Position numbers and translations under genes: made by a program
Notes under the pieces: model-generated
The model's input: the letters and a program-made list of their open reading frames with translations, nothing else
Databases searched by the model: none
Told to the model about the DNA's origin: nothing
Part shown: piece after piece, positions 48,608 to 60,269 of the stretch
Layout of the letters: each line of letters opens with the position of its first letter
How positions within the stretch are numbered: the stretch's first letter is position 1
Assembly (NCBI GenBank): GCA_902702965.1
Contig: CACRXP010000664.1
Location: forward strand, 1-64,000
DNA length: 64,000 nucleotides
From: Spirometra erinaceieuropaei
Taxonomy: Eukaryota > Platyhelminthes > Cestoda > Diphyllobothriidea > Diphyllobothriidae
Reading direction: 5' to 3'

Positions 48608-48770
48608 ATTCCCCATACATGAGGTTGACTTTTTCGTCTCAACCTCGGCTACTTTTCCCACTAACGACTTCGGCATCCCAATTCAGTTTACTTTATTGTC
48701 AATGTCCACATTACGCTTTCACTTGGGAGCAGGACAGCGTAACTGACCCTTGCCGAATTGCCGCTGCCAA
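48608..48770 (+). repeat. Repeat following the telomere-like tract, copy 2
   Basis: Same sequence as 45736-45890 and in the same direction, although the neighbouring telomere-like tract is inverted relative to copy 1. Confidence 0.65.
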
Positions 48771-49639
48771 GGCGGATAGAAACACCTGCACATGTCAAAC
48801 GTGTGCATTATCTGTTTCAGCGAAAACTGCTAAGTCAAATTGTCATTCGGGGGCACTATAGTAGATCATGTGGGCAAGGGTTTATCAAAGGCTCGATATC
48901 TTAATGACGCATCAAACCTTGAAAAAGGACTTCGAGGCTGATACCGAATTGCAGAATGGGTCCAAAGTATTTGTTGCGCGATCGAATATGCTTATCACTG
49001 GTGGTCTTTAACGCACCTTACAGCGACTGGGGCACAACCTACGTGGACTGTTCTGAAACAGCATTCTACTAGCAGCTCCTGAGTACTACTGGTCATTCGC
49101 CTCTTAACCAGCACGTCACTTTTCAGACTAGAGTTCGCGAAGCCCAGCAGATGAACTGTTTCGAAATTCTGTTCAATAGGTCGCCTGACAGGATCGACGT
49201 TGTTAATTTTCTACACCTAGTAAGTAAAAGTAACCGCTTAGTCTTGCTGTGAGGATGCGCTCTGTTCTCGCTGTCTACCCAGCCACCTGATCCCCGACCA
49301 AAGATCTGGCGTGGCGATTTCGAACAGGTGAGAAATGAGCTTTGTCCTATTGACTGAGCATCTACAATCTTCGACGACATCTACGAGGTTTGGTGCTAGT
49401 TCTACGCAATAGTTCACAGCCTCATCTCCAACCACTGGTCAATCATGCGAACCGCCTAACCGAGAAAAAAACAGCAATGCGAATGCCTGGCGTGACAGGA
49501 GAAGCGCTTCACCGTCAAACAACGTGACGGTCCCTCCGCCCAACAGGGAGGGGGGACGATGTGGAAACGCCGTTTCCTTCCTACCTGGGGCACAGTATCG
49601 GATTTTTGAATCCAACAGGTGGAGCGAACGCTCTCTGAA
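48771..49639. other. Non-coding stretch, nothing recognised
   Basis: No supported gene. Confidence 0.4.
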
Positions 49640-49810
49640 GAAATACCGTGGTTGAATTTGCAGGTCAGGGGAAAGTGTGAGATCAGTAAAACTTAGGGCA
49701 GGGGCGAAGGAAGGGTGGACGACTTTGGGCAGACCTACTATTGTTGTGAACGCGGTGAGAGTGACAGTTCGACCGTCCCGACCGACCATACCTACTGCCT
49801 TTTCAGAAGT
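49640..49810 (+). repeat. Weak trace of the 1.1-kb/12.2-kb repeat
   Basis: A G-rich GGGGCGAAGGAAGGG tract followed by GGCAGACCTA and TTGTTGTGAAC resembles 1329-1390 and 12400-12460. Only a short piece is visible. Confidence 0.35.
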
Positions 49811-52129
49811 TTGCATATGTAGGTGCCGTAATTTGATAATTAAAAGATGTAGAGGAGGTGGCGCCGCCTACTTCTTGTAAAATGGGCTCTTAAAAGGCTG
49901 GTACCGCGGTAATTAAGAGGTCCGCAATCAGCGGTCAAAAAGCTTTGCGTAATAAGCACAGATGTACATTGATTAAATAATGATAAACTCTGTTGAGATG
50001 TCAATCTTTGCTATTTTTATTTAAAACCACCTATGAGCACGGATGGTACCAAGGGGCTTACCAGGGTCCGCTAGGGAAAACTTTCGACTGGTCTTTTTAC
50101 CAGGGTTGGTCATTGACCCCATCGGTGGTAAACGTCGCAAAATGTTCCTTATCCCGTCAGTCGCAGGATGTCGAATAAAGGCCTATGGGTGTCGTTCGCG
50201 GTGTGCACCAAAAGTCGTGAAAGATCGGTCTTATTGTTTCTATATGCTTCTCGTATGGAAAACTGTCTAGGCGAGGCTGCGAACATAATCAGCCAGAAAC
50301 GTAACTAATCCCAAGTCACCTCTTATACGGTAGCAAGCTGACATATGTTTGAGCATCTTTCAGTAAGCTGTGCAAGTTGCGACCGAAATACTGTGCACGT
50401 TTTAAATAATTTTTGGCATTTGTATAAAGTACCGCCTATTTTTTAAGAAGAATGATTGCAACAATTCCTTTTTACACTCATTCTGTAAGAAAGTGCACGT
50501 TTAAATTTGTACGCGAACAAAATGGTACTTCGGTTTATAAAGTGTTTGTGGAGATAATAATTTTTGAGACCGCTACAAGACGATTCGCATAGTATAATCT
50601 CTGTAGGTGTATAAGTGCTGCCTGGAAGGTATGCAGCGGGAGTAATACCTAGTAAAATATTTCATGAGTACCAACAAAACCGTCTACGGCAGTTCTTAGG
50701 ATGATGTGAAGTTGTTTTGGTAAGATACCAGAAAAGGAACTCCCGTAATGGATGGCAACATTGTGTTAAATTCCAGGAAGGGTATCTCTACCCCGGTCCT
50801 CGTACGAATCCTACCTTGGTCGTAATTTACCTCCAAGACAGCGCAAGGCCGCCTGCCTCCCGTGTCCTGCCAGTGTGTTAGAAAAAATACGCGAAATTAG
50901 GTTTGTCGGCGTATAAAAATGCAGTCTGTGTGGTATGCTTACCTCCAATACCTGTGGTTTGTAAGCGATAAACAAGGCGTGCAAAGGCACAAGCCTACTT
51001 TTTCCTTAAGTAGGCCAAACTGACGAAAGAAATCAAAAATCATGGGTGAGATGAAAACAAACTAGTGAAAAAAATCTTGAGTATAATTTGCATTCGCATT
51101 TAGAGAGGCGCTCACTTGAGAGCACTTCAGCTACCGCGTGAGATCTTGGTCAAAATTTTGCTACCTGCGAGTCAGTTTCGAAAACCCAAAATAACAATGT
51201 TTATTACACAAGCGAATATCACAACTTTTCGCCTTAAGAATTGTGTGTGTTTAAACTGTAGTAAAATCTATCCTCTTTTTTCCCGGTCTGTTGGGCACTC
51301 CTTCCTATGATCTGACGAAGCGAACCCTTGGTGTTAACTCGAACACTGAGAAATGTCAAGAAAGTGCGTGCCTAACGTCTGGAAAAGTGGTTGTCGTAAT
51401 AGGGAGCTGATGTGAGAGTTCCCGGTTGTCAACAACACGAAGATTTTCAAATCACAAGCTAGAGAGGACAGATTATGCCGAACAAGCTTTACCGTCGTGA
51501 AAGAGCGAGCATGAGGCTCAGCAAGCAAGTGCCGGAACCTGCCTCTACAGGTCACCTGTGTCTGCCAGCATCCGCCATTGAGGTTATTAGTCCCCCAGCG
51601 CATGAGTGCGCCTCTACTCTATCTGGGTTGTCGCTGCCTGTGGCCAATCAGCGAACGGGCAGCGTGGATTGGCTTCGAGTTCTCGAGAGGCAAGTGACAG
51701 GCCTAGTGCGCCCCCCGGCAACAGATCGGCAGGGATCGCGAGGCGGACAAAGCGACAGCGATCAAGGGAACGGGCTGTCGTAGTCTGCGCTGATTCGACT
51801 TCACAAACCGCTCCACCGTGGTTGGCGGCATCTCGCACTACCGCATTCCGTTGACGCTTTTGGTCGATCTCTTCTGGCGAGGGATTTGCTTACTATCCAA
51901 CCCGAGGCTAATGCCTGCCACTTTGCAACCGCTTGCAACTCGTATTACGACAGGGACCGTATTCAGCAAACGCAGTCGGTACAGTAGTATCTGTTGCTTG
52001 ATACTTTCGGATACTGTGTTTTTCAGTTGACTATCAACACTTGTTTGCGCTAAGCAATAATTTTTGGGGGAGGCATAAACAACCAGTGCAGACAAGCATT
52101 TATTACCATGGGAAGTGTGTTTACCGACA
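49811..52129. other. Long non-coding stretch, nothing recognised
   Basis: Several open frames of 60-110 codons on both strands have no family features, splice sites or repeats supporting them. Confidence 0.4.
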
Positions 52130-52365
52130 AGAACGTTCCGTAACTTGATCAGTGAACGCAGCCCCCACATTAATGAGCATTCCTGATCGCAGCCGAGTAG
52201 ACGGCGGTCCTGCAGTTCACTGGCAGATCGTTAGACTTAACGTTCAGAGACCAGGGAAAATGAACTTGAATCACTGACCATGAAGACTTGTGGTTGGATG
52301 AGACTGGCTAACGACGGCTTACAAACCAGAAGTGGCCATTCCAGTCTCTGTTGGTATTTCTTCTT
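52130..52365 (+). repeat. SINE tail and SINE body fragments
   Basis: 52130-52200 carries the SINE tail and leader order (GTTCCGTAACTTGATCAGTG, then ATTCCTGATCGCAGCCGA). 52292-52362 carries the body (ACTGGCTAACGACGGC, GGCCATTCCAGTCTC). The tRNA head between them is unrecognisable. Confidence 0.55.
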
Positions 52366-52539
52366 CAATGTTCGTCCTTTGCTTGCATCCCTAATGATAA
52401 TTCACCCATAATCTACGGTGACTATCACCAATGTCCTGAGAGAAAGTGCATACTACATAGGTAGTAATTTTATTTACCAAGAACGGTTTTTCAATGGGTC
52501 TAAACATGAGTGAACAGCCTGGCATGTCTGAAATATCAC

Positions 52540-52655
52540 GGGATTATGTCATAAGATGGCCACTTTTACAACCCCCAATTAGGTAATCCTTCCAATCGAA
52601 AATGCATTTCAGGATTTCGATCAAAATTTAATGAGATGGGTTACCGACTGCACGT
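52540..52655 (-). repeat. Solo arm of the long-armed Tc1-type MITE
   Basis: Read in the minus direction it starts TGCAGTCGGTAACCCATCTC. It follows the arm of the 41.1-kb MITE through AATCCTGAAATGC and the ACATAATCC block. The opposite arm is missing. Confidence 0.6.
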
Positions 52656-53202
52656 AGTATCTATCTCACTCTCCTCCCGTACCCGCGTTCTTCCAATGGG
52701 AAGAAGATATGAAAAAAAGACTGAACTGGGCACGACGATAATGGCTGTCAGGGTCACCCGAATGAGGATGAACGATTCCAGCAAAAGTAGCAGAGAGGTA
52801 AGCATCCTACATACTACGGACAATTAATATAACATTCCTGTACCACACGCATAGAAAGTTCATGTAAAATGCGTGCTGAAGTAGTGACTGGCATGTAAGC
52901 TAGTTTGTGGTGAGGTGGGTTTCATCACAGCGTTTTTGCCCTACACCTCAAATCATGTTCCATTCAGCACTATTTCAACCAAGTTCGCTACTCAAATGGA
53001 CGAAGTAGACAACACTTCCAAGTACCAGATCTGCCCTACTTTTTTGAGACCCAGTGCAAATTTCGGAGACGGAACTAGTCAAATCCAATCCTGTGAAACA
53101 CCAACCGAATGAATGAGGTCAAGGATAGTTAAGAAGGTCATGCATATGCACGTGTAGCCTATCTCCTTTCAACCAAAAATCAGCCCAAACAGGCAAGAGG
53201 TC

Positions 53203-53945
53203 ATTTGAACAGGGCACACCAAAGAGGTCTATGCAAAGTAACTATACAGCATGTGGTGGAAAGTGGGACAAAAGGCAGCGCGGCGAGAGGATTCATCTCC
53301 AGCGACGAGGGCCTCGCAGGACTTTTCGGTGTGGCTTTATCCCACGGATCCTTTTCTTCTCCTCCTGAAGAATTTGCTTGTGGGGTTCCGGCAGGGTAGC
53401 TGCGCGACCACCAAAGACGGGCATCTGCTCACGGAACTCCTGTAGCAGGTCCGCCTTCTCAGTAGGCTGTAATTTAATAGTGCAAAAAGTGGTACTAACA
53501 AAATGAAGTAGCCCGCTACAAGCACTTAAAACACCGATGTGTTCAGTCCTACATATGGACACGATAGTTTGTTACCGCAAGCGATGCGGAACACAATCGT
53601 CTCAGACGTGGATTGGTTACTTGCGCAAAAATTTGTTTACACTGAAGTGGACTAGCGCTACTCATTGCCTATACCCATTCCCCCCACACCCACCAAGTTC
53701 AGATGAGAAGACGAAGTCAATACGATCGGGGATGGTCGTTGGCGCAGTTGTTGATAGAGTTTGGCAGCACAGCTATGCATGACACAGCCTCCTCCTTAAC
53801 TCCAAACACCAGGCCTCATTAAAAATGCCACACTTCACCGAAGTCAGAGTACCATAAAGACTACATCAAAAATAAGCCAGTGCACTTTGACTCTTAATGC
53901 TGGGTCAGATCGGGTTGCCCTGCCATTTGGTAACCTTCCAGACCC
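53203..53945 (+). repeat. Inverted dispersed repeat, copy 1
   Basis: The reverse complement of 63285-63997 matches over about 740 bases, with most positions conserved in 53205-53560 and weaker similarity beyond. No recognised protein. The two copies bracket the mL65 exons. Confidence 0.8.
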
Positions 53946-54331
53946 CAACTATTACTGCTCGCGATAGTTTCAAGGAGCGCATATACACGTTGAACAAACT
54001 GGCAAAATCGAAGACGGTAGTCGGTTAAGAATCCTTCTGTTCAATCTGCATCAAGCCGAGTGAGGTGGTCTGGGTCATTTGTCACAGTTGCAATCAACGG
54101 CGTCTTACACTGTGGCCTCAAAATACAGCTTGAACTCTTAACAGGGTGGTGAATTTGCAAAGATCTTCTGAACACTAAGAAATACGCGTGATTTTCAGAC
54201 CAGATTACAGCTCTACTTTTAAAGGAGTGTGCCCTGACGGCATTTGACGTAAGACGAGAATAACGATTGGGATGACAATGGTGACGAAGGCGATGATGAA
54301 CGCAGACCTAAATGGTTAATATTACCACCTT

Positions 54332-54683
54332 TCAACATACCCTGAAGAAGAAGATGTCGTTTGGATGCGGTTGGCGACGGGGGGCTATACGAAGGGGTGT
54401 GCGCTTGGAGGAGATGGCTTCAGCGTCGAGTAGAGCCTTTCGTTCCGCTGGAGTCAAATGAACATCCAAGTGTTCTCCGTGCGTCCCCGCTGACATCTGT
54501 AGTTGGTCCTCTTCATTCAGCGACGGTGGGATGAGGCGTCGGCGAAGAGTGTCGTCGGCACTGTCAGTGGTCGTGGCCAAATATGGTCGCAGGTCCATTT
54601 CTGCGTTTGGTTGCATGGGTTCTCGCAGCAGGGCATCGGCAATCAGAGTCAAAGCAGTGGTGTTGATGGTGATTTTGTCATTT
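54332..54683 (-). CDS. mrps30: mL65 terminal exon
   Basis: The acceptor is GCCTTCAG at 54684-54691 (minus strand). Entry is in phase 2, matching the donor at 58768. With the previous exon the junction reads DQDAAAI-NDKITINTTALT, and LIADALLREPMQ follows. This aligns in position and character with the C-terminal helix of animal mL65 proteins. The frame stays open for about 90 further residues (LTPAERKALLDAEA, PHPNDIFFFRVC) to TGA at 54332-54334, so the protein has a C-terminal extension compared with vertebrate homologues as I recall them. A GTATGT near the end could be a donor, which would change the last residues. Confidence 0.65.
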
Positions 54684-56220
54684 CTGAAGGCGTAAATAGG
54701 AGTTACGAAGTTATACAGTTGGAAAATGTGCGCAAATCATTTGGCCGGAGGGGCAAAAAAGTACCGAAATCAATTTTTTTGGACATGTGAACACGCAATA
54801 TTTGATCAGAAGTGTACTCACTACGTAACTTCTTTGTGAAAGCTCATTATCATTTAAGAAGTGGTATCATCGTAACGAAGAGCCCAAAGATACGTCATTG
54901 GTGTAAACTTCAAATAGCTGTCTTAGCGTGGCACTTTAATAAAAGAAAAACGGAAGGCGCCGCATCTCATAATCGGCTGGAGCATTAAAAACAGCAGTAT
55001 TCATCAATGGTCTAAATAGGAACTAAGATTCAAAAGGTTTTGCTGGCATTCGGAAGATAATAATTTTGCTTAATGAAGCTCTTTCGCATAGAATGAGAGC
55101 AATGTGCTCATGGCAACGTTCGATACCTAAACCCCAATACGCAATGATAAGCCAGATTCTTGGCCCGTCAGATTAAGACAACTTTCATGTCTTCTCCGTC
55201 AAAGAGCCAAAGAAATCAGCTTCCCCTCGTCAAATGGGATAGGTAAAGATCACAAAAAGTTCCACTTCGCGTCAAACAACCTGCATGACATTTTGAGGGC
55301 TGTGTTCTACACCAGACAATCGACTGGCTGTCATAATGCAGATTGTATCTTCTCCTGGAGGAAGTCTGACCCACAAATGACCAAAATGCTTTTTGACAGT
55401 ACCGTCCTCGTTCGTTTTACCTATTCGTTTTTATCCTAGTGCATTATGAAAACTTCAACCTACTCCTTCTACTATCGTCTACATTTCGGCATTCTAATTT
55501 TCCTAAACTGATGGGCAACATTTTTAGCATCATGTATTCCTTTGACTTGAATTATTTTTTAATCGAGCGTTTTTCTGAGTTAATTTGATCTTTCATGGAT
55601 GCTAGCAGATTTCGAGAAGTTTGACGTATACTGTACTCTAAAGAATGGAGGATTTTCCTTTTTCAGATTGATAGCTCCTTAGTTGAAAGCTGTACTGACC
55701 CAAAAACTCTTGATAAAGCGATAGTGATCATGTGAAAATCGAATTGCGCTGGGGGAGATTTTAGCGGATTTGGATGTGACATTCTATTCTCACAGCCGCT
55801 GTCTTCCAGTGGCAGGATGAGGTCAAGACGGCTGGACAGGGGCTTATCTGGCCAGAAATAGACCGCCCGTCGACAAGTACTTCGACACAGCTGGTTCCCT
55901 TACCATGACTGGGCCAAATTTAAGAAGACGGGAACCCGATCGCTGGAACAGCAGTTTTATCTGCCTGACGTTTCGGATGCGCAATTGGATACGGATAATG
56001 TTCTCGCATAACTGCTGCAGTGCTTATAGAATGAGGCTGCTATGTCACCGCATACTTTTAAAAATTGACTACTCCCGCACTCATCGCGGGTGGTTGCACG
56101 TGTCTTTCTGGTCCCCGGTCGACTAACAAACGCGATGACCTCCCGCCTCCTTATTCTGTGCTGAGACTTCGTCTGGGCCGAGTAGTTGGCCGTTCGAGGA
56201 GGGCGCGGACGAGCACTCTC
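54684..56220. other. Part of mL65 intron 2, nothing further recognised
   Basis: No gene on either strand is supported. It lies between the mL65 terminal and penultimate exons. Confidence 0.5.
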
Positions 56221-56356
56221 CCTTGTCTTTGTCGGTATTACCTTTCCAACATATATCACTAGTCGCTGTGCGACTGCCTGCGAGGGTTTAAGTATGAGCC
56301 CCAAGGCACAACGGAACGAGCATGTTCCGTAACCTGATCGGTGAGCGCCCACTATC

Positions 56357-56357
<1 letters not shown>
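56221..56357 (+). repeat. SINE tail fragment
   Basis: Nearly identical to 57175-57310 (CCCTTGTCTTTGTCGG to CCTGATCGGTGAGCGCCCAC). Head and body are missing. Confidence 0.8.

Positions 56358-56358
<1 letters not shown>

Positions 56359-56394
<36 letters not shown>
56359..56394. repeat. (TA)n microsatellite
   Basis: About 17 TA units directly after the SINE tail fragment. Confidence 0.95.
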
Positions 56395-56398
<4 letters not shown>

Positions 56399-57002
56399 AC
56401 AAACGTAAGAGCATGCCTTTTTCTTTATATTGCGTCCATTTCCGCTATCTTTGCTCGCTTTTAACTGCGTTTTACGATTATGAATGCACGGCAGCGTGGC
56501 TATATAAATACTGATATTTTGCGGAAGCCATCAATGTTTTGCTCGTTCCACCTCTAAATTGCGTATGTGCAGAAGCGAGACCACACGAAAAGTAATCTTT
56601 CATATGTTCAAAACTGAAAATGACTGCTCGGTAGTGGTCGTTCCTGTGGCAGCAATTATCATCTTCCAAACGGCAAAACAATTTCTGCCCACCTAAACAA
56701 AGGACCGTCTGTATGCGTTATTACTGCGCTTCAGGGCATCGAATCGTACAGATCTGCTAATCAGGTTCTCTCAAAATAACCTTTGTGTCAGCAAGTTGAT
56801 TCCCACGGTTAGCATCGGACAAAAAAATCCATTTTCAAGTGCGGAAAGCTCTGTTTAGTAAAACTCTCGGGAGTATATTACTTTCCTTTCAAAGAAAAAC
56901 ACGCTCAAATGCGCAACCGAAGCCTATGACAGGTATTAGCATGGGAAATTACCCGAATATATCGCAATGTTAGGGAACGCTCACCGATAGTTCGTCCCCT
57001 AC

Positions 57003-57515
57003 CATTGTATATTCCCGATCGAGAACCGACAGGGCAACGGGCTCGTGGCTCAATGGTAGAGCGTTCAACTCCATGACCAAAGATCCCGGGTTCGAATCTC
57101 AAGTGATCCACACTTGGGGTTGGGTATGACTGGCTGATGACGGCTAATAAGCCAGAAATGGCCATTCCGGTCTCCCTTGTCTTTGTCGGCATTACCTTTC
57201 CAAAATATATCACTAGTCGCTGTGCGACTGCCTGCGAGGGTTTAAGTATGAGCCCCAAGGCACAACGGAACGAGCGTGTTCCGTAACCTGATCGGTGAGC
57301 GCCCACTATCATAATTAATATTCCCGATCACAACCGACAGGACAACGGGCCCGTGGCTCAATGGTAGAGCGTTCAACTCCATGACCAAAGATCCCGGGTT
57401 CGAATCTCAAGTGATCCACACTTGGGGTTGGGTATGACTGGCTGATGACGGCTAATAAGCCAGAAATGGCCATTCCGGTCTCCCTTATCTTTGTCGGTAT
57501 TACCTTTCCAACATA
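57003..57515 (+). repeat. Tandem pair of tRNA-derived SINEs
   Basis: Two units in the same direction, 57003-57312 and 57318-57515, repeat at about 309 bases. Each has a leader (ATTCCCGATC, CCGACAGG), a tRNA head with an A box (TGGCTCAATGGTAGAGCG) and a B box (GGGTTCGAATCTC), and then the body. Unit 1 also has the tail, whereas unit 2 stops at the body's end. The heads are almost identical, so this is the youngest-looking SINE material in the window. It lies in mL65 intron 2. Confidence 0.85.
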
Positions 57516-57537
57516 TATATATATATATGTACCTTTT

Positions 57538-58540
57538 AGTAACGTGAAAGAAATGGCCAAAGTGTCAAATTTTTCCTCGGCCTCACTCCATAAAAACTAA
57601 AGTAAGCAGACATCTGCCAATGTAGTGCAATATCAATGCACTCCTTGAAAAGGTTGCTTATTAGAGAATGTTTTCTAAATGACCCAAAGTACATTCATTG
57701 TTGAATTTTGTTGTGGACATTCATTTTATTCGATGATGAGGTTTTATGTTTGCGTGAGTCCTCAAATGTGATCCAAACGACGTTCTACATTAAAAAAACG
57801 CACAAACACTCGCCACTTTGGTAAATGCCATCAAGAGGTATCTTATTTTAAAGTTCTTAATGAACCCATAATACTGAATCTGTCTTTATGGGCAATCGGA
57901 TTAACATACTGAAAATCGTGATGTATTTGGCGATATTTCAAGGCCGGTCTGAAACTCAACGTAATCCAGAACAAACGGAAATTTCTCTTCATAAACACAA
58001 AATTGTATGTTTACGATTACACCTGCCAATCCTATAGGCCGGACGGCATGTGACCTTATGAGAACTTATGTTCCTATGATGTCCCTGCCGGCGAAATCAA
58101 ACAAAATCTGGCTTCCCTTATTGAAACGCATCTCGATCAGGTTAAAAGCATAAAAAATAAGACGAATCCTCGGAAGACGGTTTTGGACTCTATGCTCAGA
58201 ATGTAGGCTGTCTGGAAACCGCCATATCTGAAATTACACGAATTATTAAAGGATATTTAAATGCAATCTTCACTAAAACACCGTTTTTGAACGTTATTCT
58301 ATTTGTGCTTTCATATTCACTCAGTATTTTGCATAGGCAGGCATTTCGCAAGTTCAAAAATAAAGTTTACGAAACTGCAACCATTTTTGACTTTTTCGGA
58401 ATTTAACGCTTTTCTAAAAACGTTGATATTTCCAAACAAGGCAAGACTGTCTTTAATATTTATTCTATGATTTGAATTCTCCAAAAGTTGTCCCCACATT
58501 GTGTCCGTTTGTGAGTGGTTGCAATCATTCGTAAATTTCG
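57538..58540 (+). repeat. One-kilobase dispersed repeat, copy 2
   Basis: Counterpart of 46881-47925 in the same direction, inside mL65 intron 2. No coding sequence intact. Confidence 0.75.
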
Positions 58541-58768
58541 ACACTTTTCATGGGTTCGGTAACCAACTGTATGTGTTTTACGCTTCTATACCAGACCACA
58601 CATCCTCCGTCACAAAACTTCAACTGGCAGGTTCGGGAGGCGTACAACCCTGTGGGAAACTCTATTTTCAAAAAAATAATGAAATCTAAGAATAATGAGC
58701 TGAGTGTCGCAGACAAGGAAGCAGTGCAGAGAGCCAGCTCCAAGTACTGGCCGGAATTGTTAACCTAC

Positions 58769-58964
58769 ATCGCAGCTGCGTCCTGATCGTAGAGCGCCAG
58801 TCGCTGTGATGCCCAGGCCATGTTGAAAGGTAATCCGGCGTCTTCAGGCTTCCAGAGCGCGGTCAGAGAGTTCAGCTGGAAGCGAAGCAGCTGGAAGTGA
58901 TGACCGTCAGTCAGCAGAAGTTGCACCGGGATGGGGTAAGTCAAGTCGTTGTAGAGAGTAAAAC
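58769..58964 (-). CDS. mrps30: mL65 penultimate exon
   Basis: The acceptor GTGGCAG at 58965-58971 follows a long pyrimidine tract with a TTCTAAC branch-point candidate. Entry is in phase 1 and exit in phase 2 at a GTAGGT donor (58763-58768). It codes TYPIPVQLLLTDGHHFQLLR and QLNSLTALW. The P-x-Q, TDG and QLN pattern and a later NMAW are hallmarks of the MRPS30/mL65 family. Reading through the donor would give an immediate TAG. The phase-matched exon at 54683, which continues the family alignment, argues for splicing. Confidence 0.78.
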
Positions 58965-60269
58965 CTGCCACAGGTGGAGGTGGGACAAGACGCAAAGAGA
59001 GGTGGGAGTTAGAAGCTGATGCTCATTCCCTTGAAACGTGCTGCACCCAGCACTGAAAAAGAAGTTGTGAGGAATAATCACTGTAGTAATTCATTATGTC
59101 ACTGGGAACAGTGCTGGAGGTGGGTCATAACCAACGACGGCATAAAAACAACTGTAAAAATAACATAGAAGAACCTACACTACATAAAACACTTCTGAGG
59201 GCAATCGTTTTTATCATTTTACAACGCGATTTAGTTAGGTCAATTAAAGCTGGAATTCAGTAACACCTCCACGTTTGAGAACAATCAGTGGACCAACCTA
59301 ATAAGCTGATTAGGCGGACGATGGAAGACTGGCATCGAACAGGGAGGGGTTTGAAGTTGATACTGAAGAGGTCTACGGATTTCAGTCAGAAGTGTAGAAT
59401 GATTTGTGTTTACTTCTGCCCTTTGACCTCAATAGTTTGGTAATGGGAAAGCGTTCTGGGGACGAGAATTTCACAAGTCCGACTTCCATCGACTCGAACT
59501 CTGGTTCCTGCCGCTAATTTTTGTATAGGCTTTAGGAGGTTTTCGGCGGGATGTAGACGCACATCCGTCCAACATATCTATTTCCGCGCCTCGAACTGAC
59601 CAGTTGCTAAGACCTAAAGGTGAATTATGAACTCATGGGGATAACGGCGATCTGATTGGATGTTACCCCATTACGGCGTCTTGTGACTGTGAGTCCTCGT
59701 GACTGCTGATCACAACCAGATTGTTGTGGATTGTAAGACTTCATAAAACAGCGATAATCGGGCGACAATAGGTCGCACAGACCTTGTAGTGACATAGACA
59801 TGGGGGCTATAACCCTCCCTACCCAGACGCTTTCAGGCTATCCAATTCAACTATCTTCGATAACACTCAAAATGATTTGAACGGTGGAGGGGAGAGGGTT
59901 AGATCAAGGCCAATACTTAGTCGTGGCCAGCTGGAGTTTAAAAAGTTCCATACTTGTGTAAAGCTGATGAAGTTTCAGCCAATTAAGACACCACTAATAA
60001 GAATGTTCAGGTCTTGTCGTTTTATTTTCCTCGACGTCAACTCCAGACTCACTGCACGCTCTTCAGCTAGTATAACAGAATCTACTCGGCATCGCTACAA
60101 GTATATAAAGTCAAACAGCAAGGTCCGGCCGAGCCGTCAGGAAAACTAGATGGCGCTAAATGAGTATTTGCACACGTTAGCTAAAGCGGTGATCGAGTCG
60201 GTGTGCAAGTACATAAGTTGTTGCACTTGAAGACGACCAAATAAGTGCCCACAGTGCGTACTCGATTTA

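Noticed and set aside
51838..52170. A 110-codon minus-strand frame
   Set aside because: No recognised family, no splice or repeat support; the length is within what chance allows in this sequence.
57039..57115. A tRNA gene
   Set aside because: The A and B boxes are good, but the ends do not form an acceptor stem, and the same head recurs with a shared non-tRNA body in several places; it is a SINE.
58765..58995. 58765 as the stop codon of the mL65 gene
   Set aside because: A GTAGGT donor precedes the stop, and a phase-matched exon at 54683 continues the family alignment, so splicing is the better reading.
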